Of a DNA stretch of 64,000 bases, positions 20,339-28,489 are shown piece after piece; positions within the stretch are counted from its first letter, which is position 1, and every line of letters starts with the position of its first letter. The position numbers and the translations under genes are program-made. The DNA comes from Polynucleobacter sp. 30F-ANTBAC (GTDB lineage: Bacteria; Pseudomonadota; Gammaproteobacteria; Burkholderiales; Burkholderiaceae). Under the pieces are notes generated by a model. The model made no database searches, was not told where the DNA came from, and worked only from the letters and a program-made list of their open reading frames with translations. The stretch spans positions 44,844-108,843 of the forward strand of contig NZ_JACVON010000001.1 of assembly GCF_018882385.1 (NCBI RefSeq). Direction: 5' to 3'.

Positions 20339-20392
20339 TTCCCCGAGCACACAAGACACCAACTTAATCTATTTGTACTGAAAGGAAATAAC

Positions 20393-20704
20393 ATGGCAGA
20401 TCCAATGCGCGTACGCGCCCAAGAAAATGGCGGCGTAGTAGACGTTAAAGTTTTGATGAAACATGACATGGAAACAGGTCAGCGTAAAGATGCATCAGGT
20501 AAAGTAATTCCTGCTCACCACATCACAACAATCACTGCAACTTGCAAAGGTAAGCAAGTTTTTGAGGCTCAATTTGGCCCAGCCGTTTCTAAAGACCCAT
20601 TCCTAAACTTCAAGTTTAAGGGTGGCGCTAAAGGTGACACAGTAAGCGTTACTTGGGTGGATAACAAGAACGACAAGCGTACAGACGAAGCGAAGATTAG
20701 CTAA
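20393..20704 (+). CDS. soxZ: Thiosulfate-oxidation carrier protein SoxZ
   Basis: SoxZ is the immunoglobulin-like partner of SoxY and lacks a signal peptide, because it travels through Tat with SoxY. The 103 residues contain the typical opening DPMRVRAQENGGVVDVKVLM, then HHITTITATC and GPAVSKDPFLNFKFKG. A strong AAAGGA site precedes the ATG. A clear terminator follows, which separates soxCDYZ from soxAX. Confidence 0.97.
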   Translation: MADPMRVRAQENGGVVDVKVLMKHDMETGQRKDASGKVIPAHHITTITATCKGKQVFEAQFGPAVSKDPFLNFKFKGGAKGDTVSVTWVDNKNDKRTDEAKIS

Positions 20705-20717
20705 TTTGTATGACACT

Positions 20718-20756
20718 AAAACCCCGACTAATTCAAAAGTTAGCGGGGTTTTTTTC
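20718..20756 (+). terminator. Intrinsic terminator after soxZ
   Basis: A G+C-rich hairpin (AAACCCCG-a-CTAA paired with TTAGCGGGGTTT, one bulged A) is followed by a run of seven or more T. It lies 14 bases after the soxZ stop and should limit read-through into soxA, so soxAX may have its own promoter or depend on partial read-through. Confidence 0.88.
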
Positions 20757-20773
20757 TTAAGAGGAGATGTAGG

Positions 20774-21574
20774 ATGAAGAAAACAATAAAAACTACTTTA
20801 TTAGTCTCTTTGAGTATGGCTGCTGGCTTGGCTTTTGCTCAGAGCGCTACTGATGATATTGCAAAGTATCGTGAGATGATTGCTGATGGCAATCCTGCGG
20901 AGTTATACGAAGCAGCTGGTGAAGATATTTGGGCAAAACCAATGGGTCCTAAAAATGTCTCTCTTCAAAAGTGTGATTTAGGTAAAGGTCCTGGCGTTGT
21001 TAAGGGAGCTTCTGCTGAATTGCCACGTTACTTCAAAGATACTAATAAAGTACAAGACTTAGAGTCACGAATCATTACTTGTATGGAGAAATTACAAGGT
21101 TATAACGCTCAAGAAATCATTGATGCTGGCTTTGAAAAAGGTAAGCGTAAAGATGTTGAGGCGGTTGTGGCTTATGTTGTGACACATTCAAAAGGTATGA
21201 AGATCAAAGTGCCTAATAAGCATCCGAAAGAAAAAGCGATGTTTACAATGGGCGAAAAAGCTTTCTATTTCCAGGGTGGTCCAATGGACTTCTCATGTGC
21301 TTCATGCCATGGTGAAGATGGTAAGCGTATTCGTTTACAAGATCTTCCAAACATCACTGAACAAAAAGGTGCTGCTTTAGGTTTTGGTTACTGGCCTGCT
21401 TATCGCGTTTCTAGCGGTAACTTCTGGACAATGCAACGTCGTTTGAACGATTGTTATCGTCAACAGCGTTTCCCTGAGCCAATTTACACATCCGATGTCA
21501 CGATTGCTTTGTCTGTTTATATGGGCGTAAAAGCTAATGGTGGTGAAATGAATACACCTGGATTGAAGCGCTAA
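20774..21574 (+). CDS. soxA: L-cysteine S-thiosulfotransferase subunit SoxA (single-heme type)
   Basis: SoxA, with SoxX, attaches thiosulfate to the SoxY cysteine. The 266-residue protein has a signal peptide (1-22, ending AFAQ), a C-terminal heme site CASCH at 175-179 and the active-site Cys in NDCYRQQRF (C227), whose persulfide ligates heme in known SoxA. The N-terminal heme site of diheme SoxA is missing; Cys67 and Cys103 remain there and may form a disulfide, as in other single-heme SoxA. GAGGAG lies ahead of the ATG. soxX follows after 18 bases. Confidence 0.95.
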   Translation: MKKTIKTTLLVSLSMAAGLAFAQSATDDIAKYREMIADGNPAELYEAAGEDIWAKPMGPKNVSLQKCDLGKGPGVVKGASAELPRYFKDTNKVQDLESRIITCMEKLQGYNAQEIIDAGFEKGKRKDVEAVVAYVVTHSKGMKIKVPNKHPKEKAMFTMGEKAFYFQGGPMDFSCASCHGEDGKRIRLQDLPNITEQKGAALGFGYWPAYRVSSGNFWTMQRRLNDCYRQQRFPEPIYTSDVTIALSVYMGVKANGGEMNTPGLKR

Positions 21575-21592
21575 GTCGCGGGAGATAAGACA

Positions 21593-22201
21593 ATGAAAAA
21601 ATTACATTTATTAGCATCTGCAGCTTTGTGCGTAGCGGCAGCCTCATCTGCAATGGCTCAAAGTTCTTTTGAAAAAGAGCATGCAGCTAGTTTTAAAGAA
21701 AAAGGCATTGCTAAGTTAGATCGCCTTAATCGCGATGAAACTCAAGTATTTTGTTCTGATCCAGCTGCTCTAGCAGGTAAGGGTGATCCTAAAAAGCGTG
21801 AAGCGATTGAGAAAGCCAATATGGCAACTATCAAGCAGCCTTCTGATGGCAAGTATCTAGGCGACTGGAAAGTTGGCGAGACAGTTGCTCAAAGTGGTCG
21901 TGGTGCAACATGGTCTGACAAGGCTGGCACACCAAACGGTGGCGGTTGCTATAACTGTCACCAAATTGACAAGAAAGAAATTTCTCACGGCAATATCGGA
22001 CCATCACTTTGGAATTACGGCAAAGTGCGCGGCAATACGGAAGCAGTTGTTCAATACACTTGGGGTAAGATTTATAACGCTAAAGCTTATAACGCTTGCA
22101 GCAATATGCCGCGTATGGGACATTACAATTTATTAACTGAGCAGCAAATGCGTGATGTAATGGCTCTTTTATTAGATCCAGCATCACCAGTTAATCAGTA
22201 A
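21593..22201 (+). CDS. soxX: SoxX cytochrome c subunit
   Basis: SoxX is the monoheme partner of SoxA and accepts electrons from thiosulfate coupling. The 202-residue chain has a signal peptide (about 1-22, ending AMAQ), a central insert rich in charged residues, and one heme site CYNCH at 119-123 followed by GNIGPSLWNYGKVRG. The C-terminal NMPRMGHYNLLTEQQ gives the Met ligand. It is longer than the shortest SoxX proteins because of the N-terminal region before the heme. A terminator follows at 22218. Confidence 0.93.
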   Translation: MKKLHLLASAALCVAAASSAMAQSSFEKEHAASFKEKGIAKLDRLNRDETQVFCSDPAALAGKGDPKKREAIEKANMATIKQPSDGKYLGDWKVGETVAQSGRGATWSDKAGTPNGGGCYNCHQIDKKEISHGNIGPSLWNYGKVRGNTEAVVQYTWGKIYNAKAYNACSNMPRMGHYNLLTEQQMRDVMALLLDPASPVNQ

Positions 22202-22217
22202 TTGCAGTAGCAGTAGG

Positions 22218-22250
22218 GCCGCTATATCGAATTGATATTGCGGCTTTTTT
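22218..22250 (+). terminator. Intrinsic terminator after soxX
   Basis: Hairpin GCCGCTATATC / GATATtGCGGC with a short gaatt loop and one unpaired T, followed by six T. It sits 16 bases past the soxX stop and 21 bases before soxB, so soxB may be expressed by partial read-through or from its own promoter. Confidence 0.85.
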
Positions 22251-22270
22251 ATTTATTAATAAGGTTTTTT

Positions 22271-23998
22271 ATGTCAATGAATCGTAGAGAGTTTTTACAA
22301 GTTTTGGCCGTTGCTTCAGCAGGCGGCATGTCTTTAGCAACCGATCACGCTAGTGCTCAAGTCGCTGCTAATAAGTTTTATGATTTGCCAAAATTTGGTA
22401 ATGTCCACTTTCTACATTTCACTGACTGTCATGCTCAATTAAAGCCAATTTATTTCCGTGAGCCAGATGTGAATCTTGGTTTCGGTTCTCAATTAGGTAA
22501 GACTCCTCACTTGGTGGGTGAGCACTTGTTGAAGGCGCATAACATCATGCCGGGTACACGTGAAGCGCATGCTTTCACGTATTTAGATTTTGAAAAAGCG
22601 GCTGCTACTTACGGTAAGGTTGGTGGTTTTGCTCACTTAGCTACATTGGTTAAAAAAATGAAGGCTAGTCGTCCAGGTTCATTGTTATTGGACGGTGGTG
22701 ATACATGGCAAGGCTCTGGTACTGCGCTATGGACCAACGGTCAAGATATGGTGGATGCTTGTTTGGCTTTAGGCGTTGACATCATGACACCTCACTGGGA
22801 AATGACTCTAGGTGAAGAGCGCGTTAAAGAGATCGTTGAAAAAGATTTCAAGAATAAGATTTCATTCTTGGCGCAAAACATTAAGACGAATGACTTTGGC
22901 GATCAAGTGTTTGATCCGTATGTCATTCGTGAAATGAACGGCGTGAAGGTCGCAGTGATTGGTCAAGCTTTCCCTTATACGCCGATTGCTAACCCTCGTT
23001 ACATGGTAGCGAACTGGACATTTGGTATCCAAGACGACAACATGCAAAAGATGGTGAATGAAGTTCGTGCCAAAGGTGCCAAAGTAGTGGTGGTGCTTTC
23101 TCATAACGGTATGGACGTTGACTTGAAGATGGCAAGCCGTGTAACCGGTATTGATGCGATCATGGGTGGTCATACGCACGATGGCGTGCCAACTCCGGTG
23201 AAAGTTAAAAATGCTTCAGGCGTTACTTTGGTGACGAATGCTGGTTCTAACGGTAAGTACTTGGGTGTATTGGACTTCAAAGTTGACGCAGGTAGAGTTA
23301 CTGACTTCCGTTATAAATTATTGCCAGTCTTCTCTGAGATGATTCCAGCTGATCCAGCGATGAATAAGTTGATTGATCGTGTTCGTCAACCTTATGAGAC
23401 GAAGTTGGGTGAGAAGTTAGCTGTGACAGAAGGTTTGTTATACCGTCGCGGTAACTTCAACGGTAGCTTTGACCAGTTGATTTTGGACGGCTTGATGGCT
23501 GTTAAAAATGCAGAGATTGCATTCTCTCCAGGTTTCCGCTGGGGTACATCCTTATTGCCAGGTCAGGCTATTACGATGGAGCATGTGTTGGATCAAACCG
23601 CTATTACATATCCATGGACAACTGTGACCATGATGAAGGGCGATATGATCAAGACAGTTTTAGAAGATATTGCGGATAACTTGTTTAACCCAGACCCGTA
23701 TTACCAGCAGGGTGGCGATATGGTGCGTGTCGGTGGTTTGCAGTATGACATCGACCCAATGGGCCAGCCGGAAAAGCGTATCAGCAACATGATGCTTAAC
23801 GGTAAGAAGATTGACCCTAACAAGACTTATAAAGTGGCTGGTTGGGCTCCAGTTTCTGAAGAGGCTAAAGCTGCTGGTGGCGAGCCGATTTGGGATGTGG
23901 TTGCTAAGTATTTGCGTGATATCAAGACTGTTAAGGCGAAGTCACTCAATATGCCAAATATTAAGGGTGCCAAAGGTAACCCTGGTTTTGGAGCTTAA
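22271..23998 (+). CDS. soxB: S-sulfosulfanyl-L-cysteine sulfohydrolase SoxB
   Basis: SoxB hydrolyses the terminal sulfone from SoxY-bound intermediates to release sulfate; it is a dimanganese enzyme of the 5'-nucleotidase family in the periplasm. The 575 residues begin with a Tat signal (MNRREFLQVLAVASAGG). Metal-binding motifs are visible: HFTDCHAQLKP, LDGGDTWQGSG and GGHTHDGVP. ATG 22271 is chosen because AAGG lies just upstream and the in-frame extension to 22232 runs through the preceding terminator. A second ATG (22277) is also possible. Confidence 0.96.
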   Translation: MSMNRREFLQVLAVASAGGMSLATDHASAQVAANKFYDLPKFGNVHFLHFTDCHAQLKPIYFREPDVNLGFGSQLGKTPHLVGEHLLKAHNIMPGTREAHAFTYLDFEKAAATYGKVGGFAHLATLVKKMKASRPGSLLLDGGDTWQGSGTALWTNGQDMVDACLALGVDIMTPHWEMTLGEERVKEIVEKDFKNKISFLAQNIKTNDFGDQVFDPYVIREMNGVKVAVIGQAFPYTPIANPRYMVANWTFGIQDDNMQKMVNEVRAKGAKVVVVLSHNGMDVDLKMASRVTGIDAIMGGHTHDGVPTPVKVKNASGVTLVTNAGSNGKYLGVLDFKVDAGRVTDFRYKLLPVFSEMIPADPAMNKLIDRVRQPYETKLGEKLAVTEGLLYRRGNFNGSFDQLILDGLMAVKNAEIAFSPGFRWGTSLLPGQAITMEHVLDQTAITYPWTTVTMMKGDMIKTVLEDIADNLFNPDPYYQQGGDMVRVGGLQYDIDPMGQPEKRISNMMLNGKKIDPNKTYKVAGWAPVSEEAKAAGGEPIWDVVAKYLRDIKTVKAKSLNMPNIKGAKGNPGFGA

Positions 23999-24021
23999 CT
24001 AACTATTGAAAGGTCCTCACA

Positions 24022-24711
24022 ATGGAGCTAACTGGAATCTACCTCACTATTTCTGGTTTAGTTTTATTGTGGGCCCTAAGTGGTGGTTGCTGGAAGGTCT
24101 TACTCAAGCCTTCCGTCCGTTTCTCGGTTCTAGGTGGTTTACTCGTTTTAGGTTTGGCTTGGAATGTGAAAGCCACTTTACCTGGAATGGCTGCTGAAGC
24201 ATTAGTTGGTCTCTCGTTTCAGTTTTTCGGTGCATCTCTGTTGGTAGCTATGTATGGGCTTCGTCCTGCCATCGTCATGTTGGCAGTGGTCACCACAATG
24301 GTCGCGATTATTTCCTCTTGGACTCTATTTGATGCCCTCAAGCAATTTTTACTCTTGGGCGTGCTGCCAGGGTTTGCTGCTTGTTTGGTGATGAGACTCA
24401 TTAGTCATTTTCTACCTAAACACCTTTTTATCTTCATATTGGGTCATGGCTATGTGGCGGGGGTATTGAGCATCATCGTGCCCTCCGTGTTGCTGATGTT
24501 CTGGCATCAGTCCTTCTCCGCCGCCAGCTGGGGGTTATCCATGGACATGGTGGATTGGTTTGTTACCTTGGTGATCCTTTCTTTTACTGAGGGATCCTTA
24601 TCGGGGATGCTCTTGGCCGTTTTTGTTATTTACCGGCCTAATTGGGTGCCTAGTTTTAAGGATATGGAGTACTTGGATGCAGAAACAGGCAAAGCTCCAA
24701 AAATGCCATAA
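24022..24711 (+). CDS. CbiM/COG3235-like polytopic membrane protein
   Basis: A 229-residue protein with six to seven hydrophobic spans. The C-terminal block FTEGSLSGMLLAVFVIYRPNWVPSF resembles the end of the predicted membrane proteins related to the CbiM energy-coupling-factor permease (COG3235). AAAGG at 24009-24013 precedes the ATG. It lies between soxB and the YeeE/YedE transporter, so a metal or sulfur transport role is possible, but the substrate is not known. The family call is from remembered motif similarity and should be held at moderate confidence. Confidence 0.6.
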   Translation: MELTGIYLTISGLVLLWALSGGCWKVLLKPSVRFSVLGGLLVLGLAWNVKATLPGMAAEALVGLSFQFFGASLLVAMYGLRPAIVMLAVVTTMVAIISSWTLFDALKQFLLLGVLPGFAACLVMRLISHFLPKHLFIFILGHGYVAGVLSIIVPSVLLMFWHQSFSAASWGLSMDMVDWFVTLVILSFTEGSLSGMLLAVFVIYRPNWVPSFKDMEYLDAETGKAPKMP

Positions 24712-24760
24712 AATGGCAGCTTCTTACGTTTTCTAGCGCTTTTGAGCTAATGTGCCCGCC

Positions 24761-26275
24761 ATGCCTGATATTGATCTAAATTCTCTTTCCCAAAGTGTGC
24801 TTTGGGGCACTTTTTTAATCACAATTCTTTTAGCCATTATTCTGCAAAAGACTCGCTTCTGTACGATGGGTGCTATTACTGACATCATGATTATGGGTGA
24901 GTGGACTCGTATGCGCCAATGGCTCATGGCTATAGGTGTGGCTGTGATCGGCATGGCCTTTATGAGTTCTAGTGGCATGATTGATCCGGCTAAATCGATC
25001 TACACAGGCAGTCGCCTTGCTTGGTTATCGACCATCGTTGGTAGCGTGATGTTTGGTTTTGGTATGGTTTTGGCCTCTGGTTGCGGGAGTAAGACCTTGG
25101 TCAGAATGGGTTCTGGAAGCCTAAAAGCGTTTGTAGTTTTTGTGGTGTTGGGCTTATCTTCTTATATGACCCTAAAAGGTATTTTTGGGGTTTTAAGAGT
25201 TAACACAACCGATACCGTATTTATTACCCTCACTACAACGCAAGATCTACCAAGCATCTTATCTGCATCATTAGGTCTATCGAAAGCCACTCTACAGTTG
25301 CTCTTAGGCTTGATCGTGGGTGGTGCATTGATGATTTTTGCGTTATCTAAAAAGAACTTTTGGACCTTTAATAATTTATTGGCTGGCTTTGGCGTTGGTT
25401 TGGCTATTTTGGGTATTTGGTGGGTTTCCGGTGTTCTTGGTTACGTGGCTGAAGATCCCAATACGCTTGAAGAAGTGTTTCTCACAACAAACAGTGGTCG
25501 GATGGAAAGTTTGACCTATGTGGCACCCTATGCCTATGTTCTTGAGTGGTTAACTTTTTACAGTGACTCTAGTAGAAAAGTGACCTTGGGTATTGCCTCA
25601 GTGGGTGGCTTAATTGTGGGCTCTACAATTTATGCGCTTGTCACCAAGACTTTCCAATGGGAATCTTTTAGAGATGCCGAAGATACAGGCAACCACATCA
25701 TCGGCGCCATCTTGATGGGGGTTGGGGGTGTTACCGCTATGGGGTGCACGATTGGTCAGGGTTTAACCGGTATTTCAACCTTGGCGATCAGCTCGTTCAT
25801 TGCAATTATTGGTTACGGTGTGGGTGCTGTGTTGGCTATGAAATACTTAACATGGAGAATGTTGCCGCCACCTTGTGAACCTGTTTTAGCATCAAATCAT
25901 TCTAACTATCAATCAACTACCGGAGGATGTGGCATGCCACTACCAATCGCTTGTCATACAGATCAATTTGGTACGCTTGGACAGATTAGCCCTCATGATG
26001 TGGCTGAAATTGCACGCCAGGGCTATAAGTCTATTATCAACAACCGTCCTGATGGTGAAGGTGGCCCAGATCAGCCCTCGAATGCGGAAGTTGAGATGGC
26101 GGCAAAGGCTCTAGGCCTTCAGTATGCCTACTTACCTGTGGTTAGCGGTCAAATCACTCTTGAGCAAGCGCAAGAAATGTCTCGTCTATTGGAAGAGATG
26201 CCAACGCCCATTTTGGCTTTCTGCCGCTCTGGTGCCAGATCGACAAACTTGTTCATGCTAGCCCAGCAGGTTTAA
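24761..26275 (+). CDS. YeeE/YedE transporter fused to a DUF442 sulfur-transferase domain
   Basis: A 504-residue fusion. Residues about 1-370 form a polytopic YeeE/YedE protein (thiosulfate/sulfur uptake family), with conserved Cys in GFGMVLASGCGSKT and GVTAMGCTIGQGLTG, the Cys relay expected of this family. After a linker at about 25870-25960, residues about 400-504 form a DUF442/TIGR01244 phosphatase-rhodanese-like domain with active-site loop FCRSGARS (Cys codon at 26222). The frame is continuous through the junction. A GTG at 24752 is an alternative start; neither has a strong ribosome site. The placement by sox genes suggests sulfur import coupled to transfer. Confidence 0.85.
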   Translation: MPDIDLNSLSQSVLWGTFLITILLAIILQKTRFCTMGAITDIMIMGEWTRMRQWLMAIGVAVIGMAFMSSSGMIDPAKSIYTGSRLAWLSTIVGSVMFGFGMVLASGCGSKTLVRMGSGSLKAFVVFVVLGLSSYMTLKGIFGVLRVNTTDTVFITLTTTQDLPSILSASLGLSKATLQLLLGLIVGGALMIFALSKKNFWTFNNLLAGFGVGLAILGIWWVSGVLGYVAEDPNTLEEVFLTTNSGRMESLTYVAPYAYVLEWLTFYSDSSRKVTLGIASVGGLIVGSTIYALVTKTFQWESFRDAEDTGNHIIGAILMGVGGVTAMGCTIGQGLTGISTLAISSFIAIIGYGVGAVLAMKYLTWRMLPPPCEPVLASNHSNYQSTTGGCGMPLPIACHTDQFGTLGQISPHDVAEIARQGYKSIINNRPDGEGGPDQPSNAEVEMAAKALGLQYAYLPVVSGQITLEQAQEMSRLLEEMPTPILAFCRSGARSTNLFMLAQQV

Positions 26276-26281
26276 GTTCAG

Positions 26282-27091
26282 TTGGAAGTCTCATTAACGG
26301 GTCTTCTACTAGGGTTGGCTGTTGGAGTTATCTTAGGTTTAACCGGGGCAGGTGGTGCCATATTGTCTGTGCCACTCCTCGGGTTCTTTCTTCATCTAAC
26401 CGTTGTTGAAGCTGCTCCTATCGGTTTGTTGGCTGTCACCTTGTCTGCCGGCCTGGGCGCTTTTTTGGCATTTAGAGCGCGTATTCTTCGTTATAAAGCG
26501 GCTGCTTTGATGGCAGCGTTGGGAATTTTATTCTCTCCCTTGGGCATTTGGATCGCTCATCAGTTACCCAATGCATTTTTAGTATTTATTTTCTGTTTGG
26601 TGCTTTTGCTGGTTGCCAAAAACATGTGGTCTCAAGCTTCCCAAGAATTAAATGGCGTACCTGATGAGGTAGGACCACCATGTTTATTGGATGAGACCAT
26701 TGGTAAGCTCACTTGGACCTTGCCGTGCGCACGCTCATTGGCTGCTTCAGGTTCTGTAGCGGGTTTTCTCTCGGGTCTACTGGGTGTAGGGGGTGGGTTC
26801 GTCATCGTGCCAGCGCTCAGAAAGTTTACTGATTTACCAATGAAATCCATTGTTGCTACTTCTCTGGGTGTTTTAACTTTGGTTTCGTTGAGCGGTGTGC
26901 TGTTTTCTAATTTATATGGTGCGATGAACTGGGTGATTGCCATCCCATTTGCTGTGGGCTCCATCGCAGGCTTACTCATAGCTCGTCAGTGGGTGACGAA
27001 AATTTCGGGGCCAAGAGTGCAACAAGCTTTTTCCATTTTGGCGTTATCGATAGCTCTCATCATGCTGTTTAATTTGATTCACACTTTTTAG
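26282..27091 (+). CDS. TauE/SafE family sulfite/sulfur-compound exporter
   Basis: A 269-residue membrane protein with about eight spans and the duplicated glycine-rich motifs of the TauE/SafE family (LTGAGGAILSVPLLG near residue 20 and GLLGVGGGFVIVPAL near residue 165). The family moves sulfite, sulfoacetate and related anions across the inner membrane. It starts with TTG six bases after the preceding stop and is clearly part of the same sulfur operon. Sulfite export is the natural role beside sox, but substrate direction is inferred. Confidence 0.88.
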   Translation: MEVSLTGLLLGLAVGVILGLTGAGGAILSVPLLGFFLHLTVVEAAPIGLLAVTLSAGLGAFLAFRARILRYKAAALMAALGILFSPLGIWIAHQLPNAFLVFIFCLVLLLVAKNMWSQASQELNGVPDEVGPPCLLDETIGKLTWTLPCARSLAASGSVAGFLSGLLGVGGGFVIVPALRKFTDLPMKSIVATSLGVLTLVSLSGVLFSNLYGAMNWVIAIPFAVGSIAGLLIARQWVTKISGPRVQQAFSILALSIALIMLFNLIHTF

Positions 27092-27103
27092 TGGTGAGAA
27101 GTA

Positions 27104-27592
27104 ATGACTGATCAGCCTGCGGTATCTATCCTATTAATGAAGCGCAACTGTTCTTTTACGCCTAAGCAGGTAGGTCTTTTTTATTTATCCATGCTGCTAT
27201 TTTCCAGTTTGATCGCCAGTTATTTTTACTGGCGAGGCGCATGGATGATTGTTCCGTTTGCCATGATTGAGTTATTGGTACTTGGTATAGCGTTGTTAAT
27301 TTATGCCCGCCATGCAACAGACTACGAAAAAATAACCATCCGTGATGGTTTGATGGATATTGAAATTGTCACTGGAAGGAAAAGGGTAAGCCAACAATGG
27401 CCACTGGTATGGTTAAGAATCAAAGCCCCTTTGTTTTCAAAAGACCCTAAGTGTGTGAAAGATCCTAAGAATAGCCTGGTGACCATTGAGCATGGTGATG
27501 AGAGTATCTGTGTGGGAGCTTATATCTTGCGAGACAAAAGAAAAGAATTGGCCGATAAAATAAGGAGTGCAAGGGAGTTGGGCTTGCACTAA
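27104..27592 (+). CDS. DUF2244 integral membrane protein
   Basis: A 162-residue protein with two close membrane spans (about residues 24-70) and a C-terminal cytoplasmic beta-rich half with VSQQWPLVWLRI and CVGAYILRDKRKELADKIR. This matches the DUF2244 family, often found near cytochrome c oxidase genes in proteobacteria. No catalytic motif is seen. It lies 12 bases after the TauE-like gene and may be the last gene of that operon. Function unknown. Confidence 0.8.
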   Translation: MTDQPAVSILLMKRNCSFTPKQVGLFYLSMLLFSSLIASYFYWRGAWMIVPFAMIELLVLGIALLIYARHATDYEKITIRDGLMDIEIVTGRKRVSQQWPLVWLRIKAPLFSKDPKCVKDPKNSLVTIEHGDESICVGAYILRDKRKELADKIRSARELGLH

Positions 27593-27601
27593 AATCATGA
27601 G

Positions 27602-28489
27602 ATGCGCTTAATTCATACCACTAAATTTCTGACCACTATTTTATTTGCATTAGCTCTTGCTGCTTGCGGGAAAGAGGGGGTCAAAGAGCCGTTGCCACGT
27701 CAAGTTAAGATTTTTGTTGTTGGTCAAGACGCTATTAATTCAAAATCCTTGGTGGATAGCAATAAAGAACTGAAGAGTTCTGAGAATCTTGGTTTTGATG
27801 CCGGTGGCAAGGTGATTGAAGTCTTGGCGAAAATTGGTTCTGAAGTTGTTGCGGGTCAAGCTTTGGGTCGGTTGATGCCCAGCAGCATGTCGATGTCTGA
27901 GTCTTCAGCGTTGACAAGTTATAGAGCTGCTCGCGCAGAGATTCAGTCCTCTGAGGCTGATTTCAAAAGATATACAGAATTAAGAGAAAAGAATTTTATA
28001 TCTGCCTCTGAATATGGGAAACGTATTGCAACGATAGAGCTTGCCCGTGCAAAATTTGAGTCAACTATGGAGCAGTTAGGCTTTGTAACACTGCGTGCGA
28101 TTGAATCTGGAACGCTAATTAAGCTTGATTTTCAGATAGGTCAGCAGGTTATGGCTCAGCAACCTGTTGCAAAAATAAAATTGGCTGCCCAAGTGAAAAA
28201 TCAATCGACTCAGGCATCAAGCTCAGCCAACTCTAAATCAGGAGCATTTCAGATCCCCTCAGAGTCGATTCATAGTGATGGAGTATCGGTTTATCGCGTT
28301 AAATTAATTGAAGGCTCTCAACAGTTGGGTACGCTCGAACTAGTTAAGCTCAGTGTGAAATCTGTTGACGACTCGCGAGCTGAGGTTGTAGATGGGCTTA
28401 AGGCAGGTGATTTAATTGTTGCGACTGGTTGGCATGCTTTAACAGTCGGTCAAAAAGTGCGAATTGGCCTTATTGCAAAGGTTGATTGA
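27602..28489 (+). CDS. RND efflux periplasmic adaptor lipoprotein
   Basis: A 295-residue membrane-fusion protein. The signal ends in a lipobox (LALAACGKEG, Cys22). The biotinyl-lipoyl halves are visible (GFDAGGKVIEVLAKIGSEVVAGQALGRL, and later IESGTLIKLDFQIGQQVMA), separated by a short coiled-coil hairpin, with a final beta-barrel domain ending GLKAGDLIVATGWHALTVGQKVRI. It links the next-gene RND pump to an outer-membrane channel. Its stop overlaps the pump start (TGATG). It is shorter than AcrA; the hairpin is reduced. Confidence 0.88.
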   Translation: MRLIHTTKFLTTILFALALAACGKEGVKEPLPRQVKIFVVGQDAINSKSLVDSNKELKSSENLGFDAGGKVIEVLAKIGSEVVAGQALGRLMPSSMSMSESSALTSYRAARAEIQSSEADFKRYTELREKNFISASEYGKRIATIELARAKFESTMEQLGFVTLRAIESGTLIKLDFQIGQQVMAQQPVAKIKLAAQVKNQSTQASSSANSKSGAFQIPSESIHSDGVSVYRVKLIEGSQQLGTLELVKLSVKSVDDSRAEVVDGLKAGDLIVATGWHALTVGQKVRIGLIAKVD

